Assembly: GCF_037975245.1 (NCBI RefSeq)
Contig: NC_092563.1
Coordinates: 14,372,001-14,436,000, forward strand
Length of the DNA stretch: 64,000 nt
Source: Apostichopus japonicus
Taxonomy: Eukaryota > Echinodermata > Holothuroidea > Aspidochirotida > Stichopodidae
Direction of reading: 5' to 3'
Shown here piece by piece: positions 44,495 to 55,901 of this stretch. Both the position numbers and the translations under genes were made by a program. Below the pieces are notes generated by a model. That model saw only the letters and a list, made by a program, of their open reading frames with translations, was not told where the DNA came from and made no database searches. Numbering within the stretch: the first letter of the stretch is position 1; every line of letters begins with the position of its first letter.

Positions 44495-45885
44495 GCAGCG
44501 ATGGCCCGGCGGCGAATTTTTTTTTCCCAAACAGGTTTGCAATTACGGAGTTTTCCGCCAATCAGATTGCTCGTGACGTCAGCATCAATAATGGACATCG
44601 CTTCGAAGTTCGAAGACATGCACTGAGTTACACACTGACACTTAATTAAGTCTAGTTACGGGGTTTCCCATCAAACGCCCTAACTTTACTTTTAATGCTT
44701 GAATCACATGTTGACCTTACTTATGATACATACGCTACATTCTATTGGGTTCGTGTTTACGTTATTAAAGATTTGTGAGCCGTTCTACTGCAATCGGAAT
44801 TCGTTTCGTGGAATGGGTAGGCCTACATTAAAATCAACTTCACGAGTCTTGAAGGAATATACGCAAACAGTTTAGTGTATAGTCAAGGCTTCATAATTGA
44901 CGCACCCCCGTAATTGACGCACCTTCAATTATTACTAGCAACGATACAGCAGGCCACCTAAACTTTTTACAATCAAGCAGAATTACATTTTTCATGAGTT
45001 TGAATCCATTTCAGCTATTTGCTGACCAAATTGTGGTATTTTTTAAGCTTTTAACACCCCCCCCCCCCCCCCAGTTTTGAACGTTTTTTTGATTTTGGGT
45101 ATTTGGAAATCTTACATCCTAACTACCAACATTACCTCAATATGATGAGACTACTCTCTGGGACCTGACCTGTCTGCGCTTAGAGGCTCAGAGCATTGCA
45201 AACAGCATCTAAAGTCAATGGATGTATACTAAGGCCTGGACTACAGTTAGCTAATCGACGAATGTGTCAAATTAGGGGTATGAAAGAACTTGACACGGCA
45301 GACATTTTGTGGTCAAATTCTGCTCAATTGTACTGTGCATAAGCACAGATCCTTAAATATTTTGAGATCATGACATTTCTGAGGAACTACACATATGAAA
45401 AACACATAGAGTTGGGTGATTTGGATTTTTCCTTGATATACATCTTTGATCAAATCCTTAAGTGCGTCAATTATGAGCCCACCATGCTACAATATGATAT
45501 TTCTCCGTCACTGCACTGTGTACACAGTTATAATACATATAGGCAACCAGCGCATGTTTGATGTACCCTGTACGAACATTTCACTGTGCGTTGTTATCGA
45601 CTAATGCCTTCACAGAAAAATTCGATCAAAGTAGATGATCATACCATAGTAGTGTGCTCAATAAGTCTAAACCAATTCCAAACACATCTACAACCAAAAG
45701 CCTCGGGTAATTTTGAACGGGTATATCTTCGTTGCAACGAATGGATGCAGAGACTTTGGTTACCTGGAAGTGAAGGTTTCTATCGTGATGACGTAACTTT
45801 TCCGACCAATCATGAGCGCCTATTTACACGCAATTGCAAACCTGTTTGGGAAAAAAAAATCGCGGCCCGGCGCTGTGTGGACCGT
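44495..45885. mobile_element. Decayed inverted-repeat DNA element, about 1.4 kb
   Basis: A left block TTTTTTTTTCCCAAACAGG then TTTGCAATTA (about 44519-44549) is mirrored on the right as CAATTGCAAACCTGTTTGGG and AAAAAAAAA (about 45830-45860). An inner pair, CTTCATAATTGACGCACC (about 44888-44905) and GTGCGTCAATTATGAGCC (about 45463-45480), is inverted too. Intervening arms are poorly conserved. The 108-residue open frame at 45586-45912 runs through the right arm and has no recognisable domain, so I do not call it a gene. Exact ends and target duplication are unclear. Confidence 0.55.
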
Positions 45886-47006
45886 TGTTCGGCTCCCCCG
45901 GAAACCAGCTGACGCCAACTACCGGCGTTCCATGTTTGATTGCCGATGCATATCAGTGGATTCTATCATTGGGTGGTCTGAAATACAATAACAATGATGT
46001 TTATTGATTTTCATTTTCTTCCATTCTAAAATCCCATAACTGAAATGCACTTTCACACATAATTACTAAGCTCTGCCGCAACAACATCCACCAGAATATA
46101 AAAGTAGGTGTGTCTCATTTCAATGGTTCCCATACATAACCAGAAACAAAACAACCAGGAAAAACCGACTACCATAAAGTTTTGAACGAGCTAATGCATT
46201 TTGCTAAGCACTTTACCGACATAGTCTGTATGGTGTTTATCTACTCAAATATTTTGCAGACGGTTATGTGCTATAGTTCAGAATAGATATGGAGCTCAGC
46301 CTTTCCATGAATCGTTCGGAATTTGAGAGTTTGCACTGACAAAGATAAACGTTCAATTTAAATTACGTTAAGGATTTTTGGAAACCAGTCTTTTTTGCCT
46401 ATAGTAAATGACAATGAAACTTTTGTATTTTCAAAAATACCATCACGTACATTGCCGTCACTGAAACTTGAGAGTACAAACTGCATAGGCCTATATAAAA
46501 CATATATAAAACCATAGAAATTATTATACACTTGTTGACGAGAAACGTTCGTTCTTTATGCGTTCCAAAAGAAACATCACAACATTCGTTAGCCATGATT
46601 GCGTAATATGATACACGAGTTTTCACCCCAAAATATGTATATTCGCACACGGTCTTCTACTGGGGGTATAGGCCGAGATTAATGACCCGACAGAAAAATG
46701 AAAGTGAACCATAGAACAACAGTTTTTGGATGAAGTCCCAACCTGTGTACACTTAAAGTTCTTCGTGGACAAGGACCTTACTTTCGAGTCCTAACTGCTA
46801 TCGACTCAACGTTAAGCCTAACCGCTGTAGGCCTACTTCGAATACAATTGCTGGTGAGGTAGGCTAATGTACATTCACTCTCTCTATGTCTGTTTGTGGA
46901 ATCTTAGGTCTAAGTTCTAACGTTACAGTAAGTACAGTTTCGGTAGAGCTACCCCAAAACCTCACTTAAAGAATCGCCAAATGCTTACAGAAGTAGGGTT
47001 TGGCTA
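45886..47006. other. Intergenic, no gene seen
   Basis: AT-rich sequence with no recognised exon, between the decayed inverted-repeat element and the left end of the CACTA transposon. Confidence 0.5.
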
Positions 47007-47033
47007 CACTGTAAAAAAAATAGCACTGAATTC
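47007..47033 (+). repeat. Left terminal inverted repeat of the CACTA element
   Basis: CACTGT, eight A, TAGCACTGAATTC. It pairs with 60420-60446 in inverted orientation. A CTTGAAT-type subterminal word begins inside it (gaattcaag). Confidence 0.8.
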
Positions 47034-48782
47034 AAGCAAAATAGACTGGAATTTACGGCGTCATTTCAAGCGCTGCACACTAAGTCAGTCCCTTGAATTA
47101 AGTGTTAACATACTAGAATTCAGCGGTTATGTTAGTTACAAATATGCACTGAACTTCAGTAACACACTGAAATTTAGTGAAAAATGCTTGAGTCTACTGT
47201 ACCAGTTCAAGCACTGATGCACTTAACCAGTTCCTTGTATTTATTGCTAACTACTGGATTTGAGTTGACTGATCAATTGATAGCTGTGTCAAAAATTTTC
47301 AGGTTTATGTCTTTCTGTTCAATAGTGCATTATATGATTGAAATTTTGTGACTGTGAGATGTCCATTGTTCTTATAAAAAGTTTGCCATTCATTTTACAG
47401 GATTACGTGAAGATACCCAAAATTATCGTGTCAGTCAATAACTATTAGTATTCAATGTTACGTCTCAATCAATTGAATGTTAGGAATAACTGTCAACTCT
47501 CCCCTACTTCATTCAATTGCATCACATTTATTGCTACCCTACTAACATTAACTCTTCCCCACCCCCACCCCTTCATCTCAAAACAAACAGTTTGTGAATC
47601 TGCACAACATTTGAATGTAATGTAAGGGTCAAAATAGCAAACTTTATGGTGTGATACAAGGGTCAGCCACATCACTTCCCAAATTTGCTGTCAAATTACA
47701 AAAAAAAATTTCATAAAATTGCAAAGCACTTTCATCGAAGAATGTGACTGCTCCTGCTGGAAAGGCCACTATAAAACTGTAAGTAGTACTTTTCTGTAGT
47801 CCTTCTGTACCATACCTTAAGCACACTTGTAAAACATTTCATTTAAGGATTAAGGAACAGGAACCCAGAATTAACTGTATGACAACACTGATTCATGGTC
47901 AACCAGCTGTCCAAATATAGCAGAAAAAAAGAAAACAAGTCATTGCTCATGGTATCACTTCTTGTTGTGAAAAAGACTTCAAACTATTACATGATATGCA
48001 AAATGCCCAGTGGACCATAAACAAAGAATGGAAAACAAAAAGGGATGTGCTAAGGCACAGTTATGCACATTATTCCACACTTTGGTATGTTGCACAAACT
48101 TCTACAATACTTGATATGTCTCTAACATAAATAACAAGATGATATAAAGACATAAGTTTACCCACAATAATGAACTTGGTTGAAAAATAATGGCAGGAGC
48201 AGACAAACAGTTTCTCTTTTTTTTAATCCATGCTTTGGTTCCTTAATGAAGCATTGTTAATGTCAAGGCCATCATTGGATGTAAATATTGCAAATTTTGC
48301 TCTTTAACATGTTGTAACCTCTTTGAGAGTTAACTTGACACATTTTGCTGTCCAATAAAACAAATGGCCAACTTACTGATATTATTATTTAAAGGAAAGG
48401 TTACTGTTGCAACCAAAACAATTATATGCAAGTCAACACAATTACTAGTAAAAGTAATTAACAAAATACAGTAAGTCTTTACTGTGCCACAAATTTTAGG
48501 AGGTTTTTTACTCTTTCCTCTTACTTGAGAAATAATCAGCATAAACAGTATTTGCCACTTCTTTAATCATAATGATATCAAGTTTTTTTTTCAGGGTGCA
48601 CTGTTAAATAGAAAGGTTTGGAAAATGTGTAACTCCTTATTGAGCCAGCTAGCTGCTCAAACTTAACAACTTACATGTTTGACTTTACCACGAACACTTT
48701 TAATGTATCTTAAATCTTTGAAACATATTTACAGAGGCACAAGAAAGGAAAGTTTTAAGGGAGTGTTTTCAAATTCCCAACA

Positions 48783-51700
48783 CTAACATGAGTTTGCCAA
48801 AAATTTGGCATATCTAGAGACCTGATTTCGGTAACTAGAATTCTTGGATGTGTTGGCAGAATTGATGATGAATTCATCGAGGAATGCATATGCATTTGCT
48901 GCTTGCAGGGGAAACTCCAACTGAAATGCATAGTAGGCTGCACACAAAGAGACCACAGCCTTGCTAACTTCATCTCTCTTTAGCGTAAGGATTGGTACAT
49001 CCTGCTTTCCCATCAGGATAATGTCAGATGTTGTTACCAAGAGGAATGGTGTTGATTCATCACTGCAATCCTGGAAGTGTAAAAAGATTTGACACAATGA
49101 CAAAATATAGTAATATACTGTAGGTCTTAAACATGTTTTAAAAATATATCTAAACAAATACAAAGACCTGGCATGAGATCACATGTACTTGTATTTTAAT
49201 TTTCAAGCTTGTCCAATACAATTCCGTAACTCACCTAGCCTTATAACAGAATCGGACATCATCACAGATGTAGTCATCATCAATGCCAATATTTAAATAA
49301 TTTGTATTTGGGTGTTGTTGTGGGTGAATTTTTTATTTAAGAAAAACATGACTTTCAAGAGGTCATTGTACAATACCTTGCCATAATCTTCTCTTGTGAG
49401 AAAGAGCTGTTGTTTGGCGGGTGACAACCGCAACTTCCTCTTTGTAATAAACACATCACACAGATGTGTGATGGCCACTATTTCAACATCTGTTAAGGAA
49501 AGGAATGTATCATGTAAGGAATGTATCATATAGAAATGAATTTACCAGTAGTAATAACTGGGTTTGATAACCTTGCAAACCATTTGACCCACACTCTCAA
49601 AAAACTTACTGCTGTTGTGGGCAATGCAAGCTTTTAAAACAAAATTCCAATGTATACTATCAGCAGATCAGCAGAAATTTATTATTTTGTTGCAAAAATT
49701 GTCATTGTCAACTATTACCGAAAGTTTATAGACTTAGACAAACATCTGATATTAATTACCAATAACATTGTGAGAAATGGCATTGAAATTACTGTAATCA
49801 AAATTGAGCACTTATTTTGCATTCCTGGCAGGAAATGCATAAAGTTACTGGTTCTACAGCCCAAGTTCACTTGCTAACAAAAATACATAACTCAAAATGA
49901 ACATACTGTACCAACCATACACTGTAGAAGCTTCAAACAATTGCTCTAGTTATAAGTGTTAAAGCATTGAAGAGACTCCAAAAAACATAACTCACATTGT
50001 TATATAGTGAGGGAACCAATCAAAGATTTATACACATTCACATGCATAACTTGAGTTCACAGCTTCTTTTGCCATCAGCAACAGAACAGCAACAGTTGTA
50101 GTTAAGTAGTTATCGTGCAACAGAAAGACATGTTACAGGAGTGCAGTGAAGGTTAACATTTGCAAGCTCTGTAGGCTAACAGGTGTACTCTACTTTTTCT
50201 TATTGCACAGTTGCGATTCAATGCATTTCTAACTAATGCATGTCATTGTTTGACTCTGGTCAACGTTCTGTCATCAACCTTGCATCACTCACAAACTATT
50301 TTTCTGATGTTTCATCAACAACTGTTCATAATACTTACCGGCAGCTTCTGGTTCTTCTTCTATTATGTCGACTTGACACATGTATTTTACCAGAGACTTT
50401 GCATGTTTGTCAAAATTTGTGATGAACTCTGCTGTTTTTGATGCAAGTGGATATGTTCCCATCATCATCAGCATCTCGGCAGCAAGCTACAAAAGTATAT
50501 AAACACAGCAAGAAAAATGTTTCTTTTGTACAAGACATGATGCAAGTTACATCTGAGTTACCAACATTTTCAAAACGTTAACTGCCTTTATTCATCATTC
50601 ATAATATGATACAGGAATGGGTCAAATTGGGGAAGTGACCTATGGAGAGAAGGTCATTAGGCAATGCCTGGGATCAGAAGGCATACTAGCTGATTTATTC
50701 CAGATCATCTTCTCCAATTTCTTTTGTTCACAACAGAAATTTGGGGAAAATGATCAGAAATACAAAAGGTAGTGCCATTTTACTGTTTTGCCTTAGGGTA
50801 TCCAACTCTCGTTTCAAAATCTTGAATAATTGAGGGGACAATATTTTGTAATTTTTAATTAAATGGTTGAAAAGGAATTTTCTTTTTCTGCGAGGATCAA
50901 TGTGCACACAAACAGGATCATTGAAATGACAATCAATTACAAATGGTTATTCTTGTTGAAGAATCTTCATGTTAATTGCTGTAACATACACTTGTAAACC
51001 ACACCAGCACAACATACACAATAGACCATTGCTAGTCATCTTTAACTGCAGATTCCCCAAAAATATGTGATTTTTAATATGTTCATATTTTACCTTTTCT
51101 GAATCACCCAACAGGGGATAAGACTTTAGGGCTAGCTCAATTCGTTTGTTGGCTTGAAAATCCATGATAATTGTGTTCCGCTTTTTGAATGACCTCACAA
51201 AGAGATCGTTAACAATTTCTTGTGGGGCGCCATGATTCATGGCTTTCAGCAGCATTGAATGGTGTTTCTCAACTGCCTGCATTGACTCCTCACCTACATG
51301 TGAAATTGAAACAAGATGATATATTTAATGAATGTTAACAACTTTACCCAAAAGTGTCCTACAGAAAGCAGGTACATGCAATGAAGCATCACTGCAATGA
51401 GGATCAGTTACAATATCCATTTATAGCCACGTTTTGGATTATTTAAGGCAGGCTATCGAGATAGTTTTGTTAAAGAAAGACATTTAAAACATTCCTTAGC
51501 TTTTATTATTTTATAGTTTTTACCTTCATCAAGCTCTTCTGTATCTTCTTGTGAGTCACTGGTAGTGTCCACTTCAGAAAACCGTTTCAAACTTTGGCGT
51601 TTGTTTTCAAATGCCCGTGACAGCTTTTTGTACACTTCAAGCTAGATAAAAATACGTTAAGAAGAAAAAAATTCGTTAAGAAATTGCTTTTGTTCAAATA

Positions 51701-54700
51701 ATATTATAGTACCATTGAAATGAACCAAGAAACGATAAAACATTTAAGCTGTAAGTTCTTAATTTCTCACATTTAGTTAGATATATCATTATGCGAGGAG
51801 TAGACAAATAATGCTGTTTTGATGGATTTGCACTTATTTTCACTTACAGACATTGAGTTTCTGCCCATCCTTGGTACTTCAAGGTTATTGTTTCTACTAG
51901 CAAGGACATTAAGTTTCAACTTACCTCAGGTTTGAAATTTGGTAACTCACTTGGCACTGGAAGCCCCATCTTTTTAAGTGATTCATATGGGTGTTTTAGT
52001 GCCAGTGCTTCTGGGTACTTGTTGACCAATGCTCCTGCTAACCATTTTCTTGTCTGGACACTTGGGTTGGGACACTTCACCCAAACATGGGTTCTGACAA
52101 TGTCGATGACAGCATTGAGTTCCTTCGCTGATAGATGATTACCTTCTTTCAGTTTTTTGTCAAGGGCTGGTCCAAAATATTTGGGCAATTTGAAGTTATG
52201 TCCAAGTTCCTTTGGGTCGTCAGACTGATTTGCTATTTCAAGTCCATGACAACTGGATGATTGAAAATTAGCAACTGCATTCTGCCTCTTGAGTGGCACT
52301 GGTATAGATGGTGGGCTGAATGGAGAGTCAGAAAGTGCATCTTCTGTATCTGATGACACTGTTGCTGGTGAAACACAATGGGTTGGTGAAACACAAGGGG
52401 TTGAACTTGGAGTAGACACCTCAGAGAAACTCCCTTTGGAATGTTTACATTCATCCTGGCATTGAGAGACAAATATAGATGGGAGATAACAAGAAGATGC
52501 TTTGAAGTTCCCTTAATATTAAATATTATTACAACATAATTTCTGAGCAAACTCTAAAATAGTACAGCAGGACTTAACCTTCTGTTGCAAATTTGATATA
52601 TAACAACATTTATTACCCTGCCTTTATGCAGTCAAAATCTTTGAACTGTTTTCAAATTTCCTATTTACATTGTTTCCTATTTAAATTGTCCAAATGTAAG
52701 TCAATAATATATGCCATTCACTTACCTTCACAATTAACAGAAAACTGTGTAAGTCTTGTCGGATTCCAAAGAAGAGATCCCCTGGGAAAACTTCTAATAG
52801 ATCGTCTCTTGTTAGCTTAAGAAGGCGTGACCCACTGATATTGCAAGCTAAAAAGGGAAAAGCATGAACGGAAAATGAGCTTTAGTTTGTAGGTTATGAG
52901 GTCAAGAATGTTGTGACATAATGTTTACACCTTAGGTGATGTTATTTCTCTGAAAATATGAAATTGTGGGGAGAGGGATGGGGTAAAACATGGATCAGAT
53001 ACATTCACAAGTGGGGTGTCGAAATGTTGAATTTTGTTATTTGCAAAGTCAAGTTCTCCCTACCCTTAAACATACCTCATTTATTAAAATGTAGAGTAAT
53101 TGAGAAAATGTGTATATTTATTATTTTGGGATTTGGGTGGGTGGGGAAGGCGCTCATACAAATGTATTTTCAAAGCATTGTGAATGCATAAAGTAACCAA
53201 TGATACCATTAAAAGGTCAGAATTTGTATTCATTTTGTCACATTATTCTTCTGCAAAACTTAGAAAAGTGGTTTTCATGGGTGGGAAAGAACATGAAAAC
53301 TGAGCACAAGCTATATTAGAACATGAGCTAATGTTTGAAGTGAAACACAATGTGACCTGTTTGAGAACCAACGGTTTTTAAACCACATAGGAAAGGTTAG
53401 AAGTAATAAACTTATTAAACACCAAGGGCTGTACAGTAGTTGTCAAATAATAGAATATCCAATATTGACCTCAAATAATCTTTGACCTCAATAAAAACAA
53501 AATATCATCTTCTTACTAATGGCTTTTTACATATCCAGTTTGACGTTCAAGCAATTAACCATTCTTGAGATATTGTATTTTCAAATCAGATTGAACTCCA
53601 ATGATCTTGGACTCCAAGAAACGTACTACAAATAATCTACTCACTAAAGGCTACTTAAGGTATAAGTTTGGAGTTCAAGCAAGTTCCTTCTTGACATATA
53701 GCATATACAAAACATTCAGATGTTATTGCTTTTTATTGCAATCTGACCTTTGACCTCCACAAAAAACAACAGGCTTCTTGTACTGATTGTCACAACTACA
53801 CACTGAATGAGATTGGTCCAAGCTTCCTTTCTTGTGGTATGTTTTCAAGGTTTTCACAATTTGACCCCTGGTGACCTCAAATGACATTTGATGTCCCCAT
53901 AAACAATAAGCTTCTTCAACTTAATGTGGTACTCCTCCTCACAAAATAGGAGCTTGATCTAAGCTTCCCTTCTTGAGATATCATGTTTACAAGCAAGGGG
54001 TCACACATACACACACTGCCCTGCTCAGACCCTATTTAACACAATGTGAAAAAAATTTGGACTTGACTTATCCTTCCTCTTGATCTGCCTGCTCTAAAGT
54101 TAGTTTTCCAACAAACTTTCTCCCAACAAAAATTTCTGCAATTAAATCTATGATGATTAAAGAAATGCCTCAGTAAAAGCCTTCTGCTGATGCATCTCAT
54201 TTACCTTTTCATTTCTTATTATTTTATTGTAAAACTTATTTGTTGACAAAGCCATAACATGGTGATATGGCGCAATGTTGCAAGTTCTACAATACTCATA
54301 ACATCCGGGCTTCACGTGATTGTTCGTACTGGCGGACCGGTCACATATCAGTTACGATGTGTATAAGGAATAGGATTCTGGCCTATACTAAGTTATACAG
54401 CAGTGGCAAATAATGCATCACCTGAAAATCTACATAAATCAAGATAGCTACCGTAAAGATAAGCATCCAATATATTAAAAGGTAAAGTTCATACTTTTTA
54501 GCAAAACTTACGTAACGTTTTGAAAACGTCAGTCAACGGTATGAATGAATATAATGCCAGAGAAAAATTTCGTGACAATGCAATCGTCATAAAGTTTGCT
54601 ATACTTCCAACACGATAGGCTATTATTCATCTGTAATCAGTCGGTAGACTCGTGAGGGTCTTGAACATTGCGGCATAAACTACACGAGTTAACTGATTAC

Positions 54701-54850
54701 TTTAAATACCGTAGTTACAACAAAAGAATCCTTACCTGAAAAACGTTCGTCTACTATAGCACTCTCTTCTTCGGACATGTCTAATTTAGTCACGACAAGA
54801 CTTGCCGCGGCCGAAGGGTCCAGACACTTCAGGCTTTCCATCGTCGCCAT
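48783..54850 (-). CDS. SAM-domain protein of the SAMD3-like family, probable CACTA accessory gene
   Basis: Eight coding exons on the minus strand: 54736-54850, 52726-52847, 51925-52455, 51524-51641, 51094-51293, 50339-50486, 49377-49489 and 48783-49070. All junctions are GT-AG with matching phases (1, 0, 0, 1, 0, 1, 0), giving 544 residues from MATMESLKCLDPSAAASLVV. An in-frame ATG at 54916 would add 22. Residues about 15-78 form a SAM-like domain (LTRDDLLEVFPGDLFFGIRQ). A Ser/Pro/Thr-rich linker follows, then conserved blocks typical of SAMD3-like proteins: TRKWLAGALVNKYPEAL, LSRAFENKRQSLKRF, FKKRNTIIMDFQANKRIELA and LKSYPLLGDSEK. The C-terminal part resembles the variable tail of this family (QDVPILTLKRDE). 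It is divergent to the transposase and inside the same terminal repeats, so I infer a transposition role. SAM domains usually mediate oligomerisation. Confidence 0.85.
53460..54030. repeat. Degenerate tandem repeat of about 140 bp with TGACCTTTGACC-like words
   Basis: Roughly four diverged units. Each contains a form of (t)gacctttgacctc, then aacaataggcttctt, then ccaagcttccttcttgagatat and ttttcaagg. Clear cases lie near 53480, 53745, 53870 and 53960. It lies in the first intron of the SAM-domain gene. Confidence 0.6.
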
Positions 54851-55901
54851 CGAGGTAAATGATCGTCGCACGCAATTGCCAGATACTGTAAAGGTTTCCA
54901 CTCTTTGATGAAACATCTCTATCAGATGGGCGCAAACAATCTCAAGAAATTACGTAACCCATATCCACCGTTCGGACAAAGGTAAGTAATTAACAATTGT
55001 ATTTATCCTGGTAGTGTAAATTCATTTAGTTTGCAACTTTTTATACATTTGTTGCCACTTGACGAATTGGTAACGATTTTCCGTAATACTGTTCATGATA
55101 TTTTCCTTCGAAGTGGGGACACTGGCAGGTGTACACATTACTGTTACTCACGTTAGTTGTAACAGAAACGACTAGATCCTTGCGGAAACTTCCGAACAAA
55201 AAGTGCGGAATACTGGTTTTGCTTTTATGTTAAATGCGCTTGTGTACATATTGCGATATGCATGTGTAAGATAGGCTCAGCCACGCAGGAATGTTGATGC
55301 AACTCCATAGTTAGTTGAAGTATGTAAAATAACCAAACATGAGAAGAAACGGGGGTGTGGGGGGGGGGTCGGGCAATGCTAGATCTTACCAGTTAATGTC
55401 CAACACTGGTTGGAGAAGTTAACTGATGACAATCCATTGAAACTAGTCTTTTGTAGATATCACGTTTCATAAATTGTAAGCAATTATTAATATTAACAGT
55501 GTATTTGGTGTGATTTACACAAAGCAATATGCCATGATGAATTAACACAACTTGTTTTGAAATTCCAGCAAACTTGATACAACTTGATATGTTGATACTT
55601 GACAACCGGAATAGTCCTAACAATGATTACATAGCTGGTCACTTGACTGGCAGTTGATAGGTTGAAGGTCGTGCATGCAAAATCTATATTTTACGGTTAA
55701 GTCCAAGAATTAAAGATGTTTAAAGGCATATGAAATTAGCTGGAAATGCCCTTTAAAATGTATAGTAACAAAATCATAGTTCTGATTAAGTTGGCTAATT
55801 GTGTGGTTACAATTACTCACTGAGGTACAGTGCTAGTAACAAATGAACACAGTGCAACACACATAAATATGAGTAGAACTTTTTTTCCTCTTCAGATTGC
55901 C
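54851..55901. promoter_or_regulatory. Shared upstream region of the two divergent transposon genes
   Basis: About 1.05 kb separates the SAM gene start (54850, minus) from the transposase start (55902, plus). The transposase start codon follows a pyrimidine-rich splice acceptor (ttttttcctcttcag, ending 55895), so at least one 5' untranslated exon should lie within this interval. No TATA box was assigned. Bidirectional use is inferred from the layout. Confidence 0.5.

Noticed and set aside
45586-45912. 108-residue open frame
   Set aside because: It overlaps the right arm of a decayed inverted-repeat element and has no recognisable domain or splice partners.
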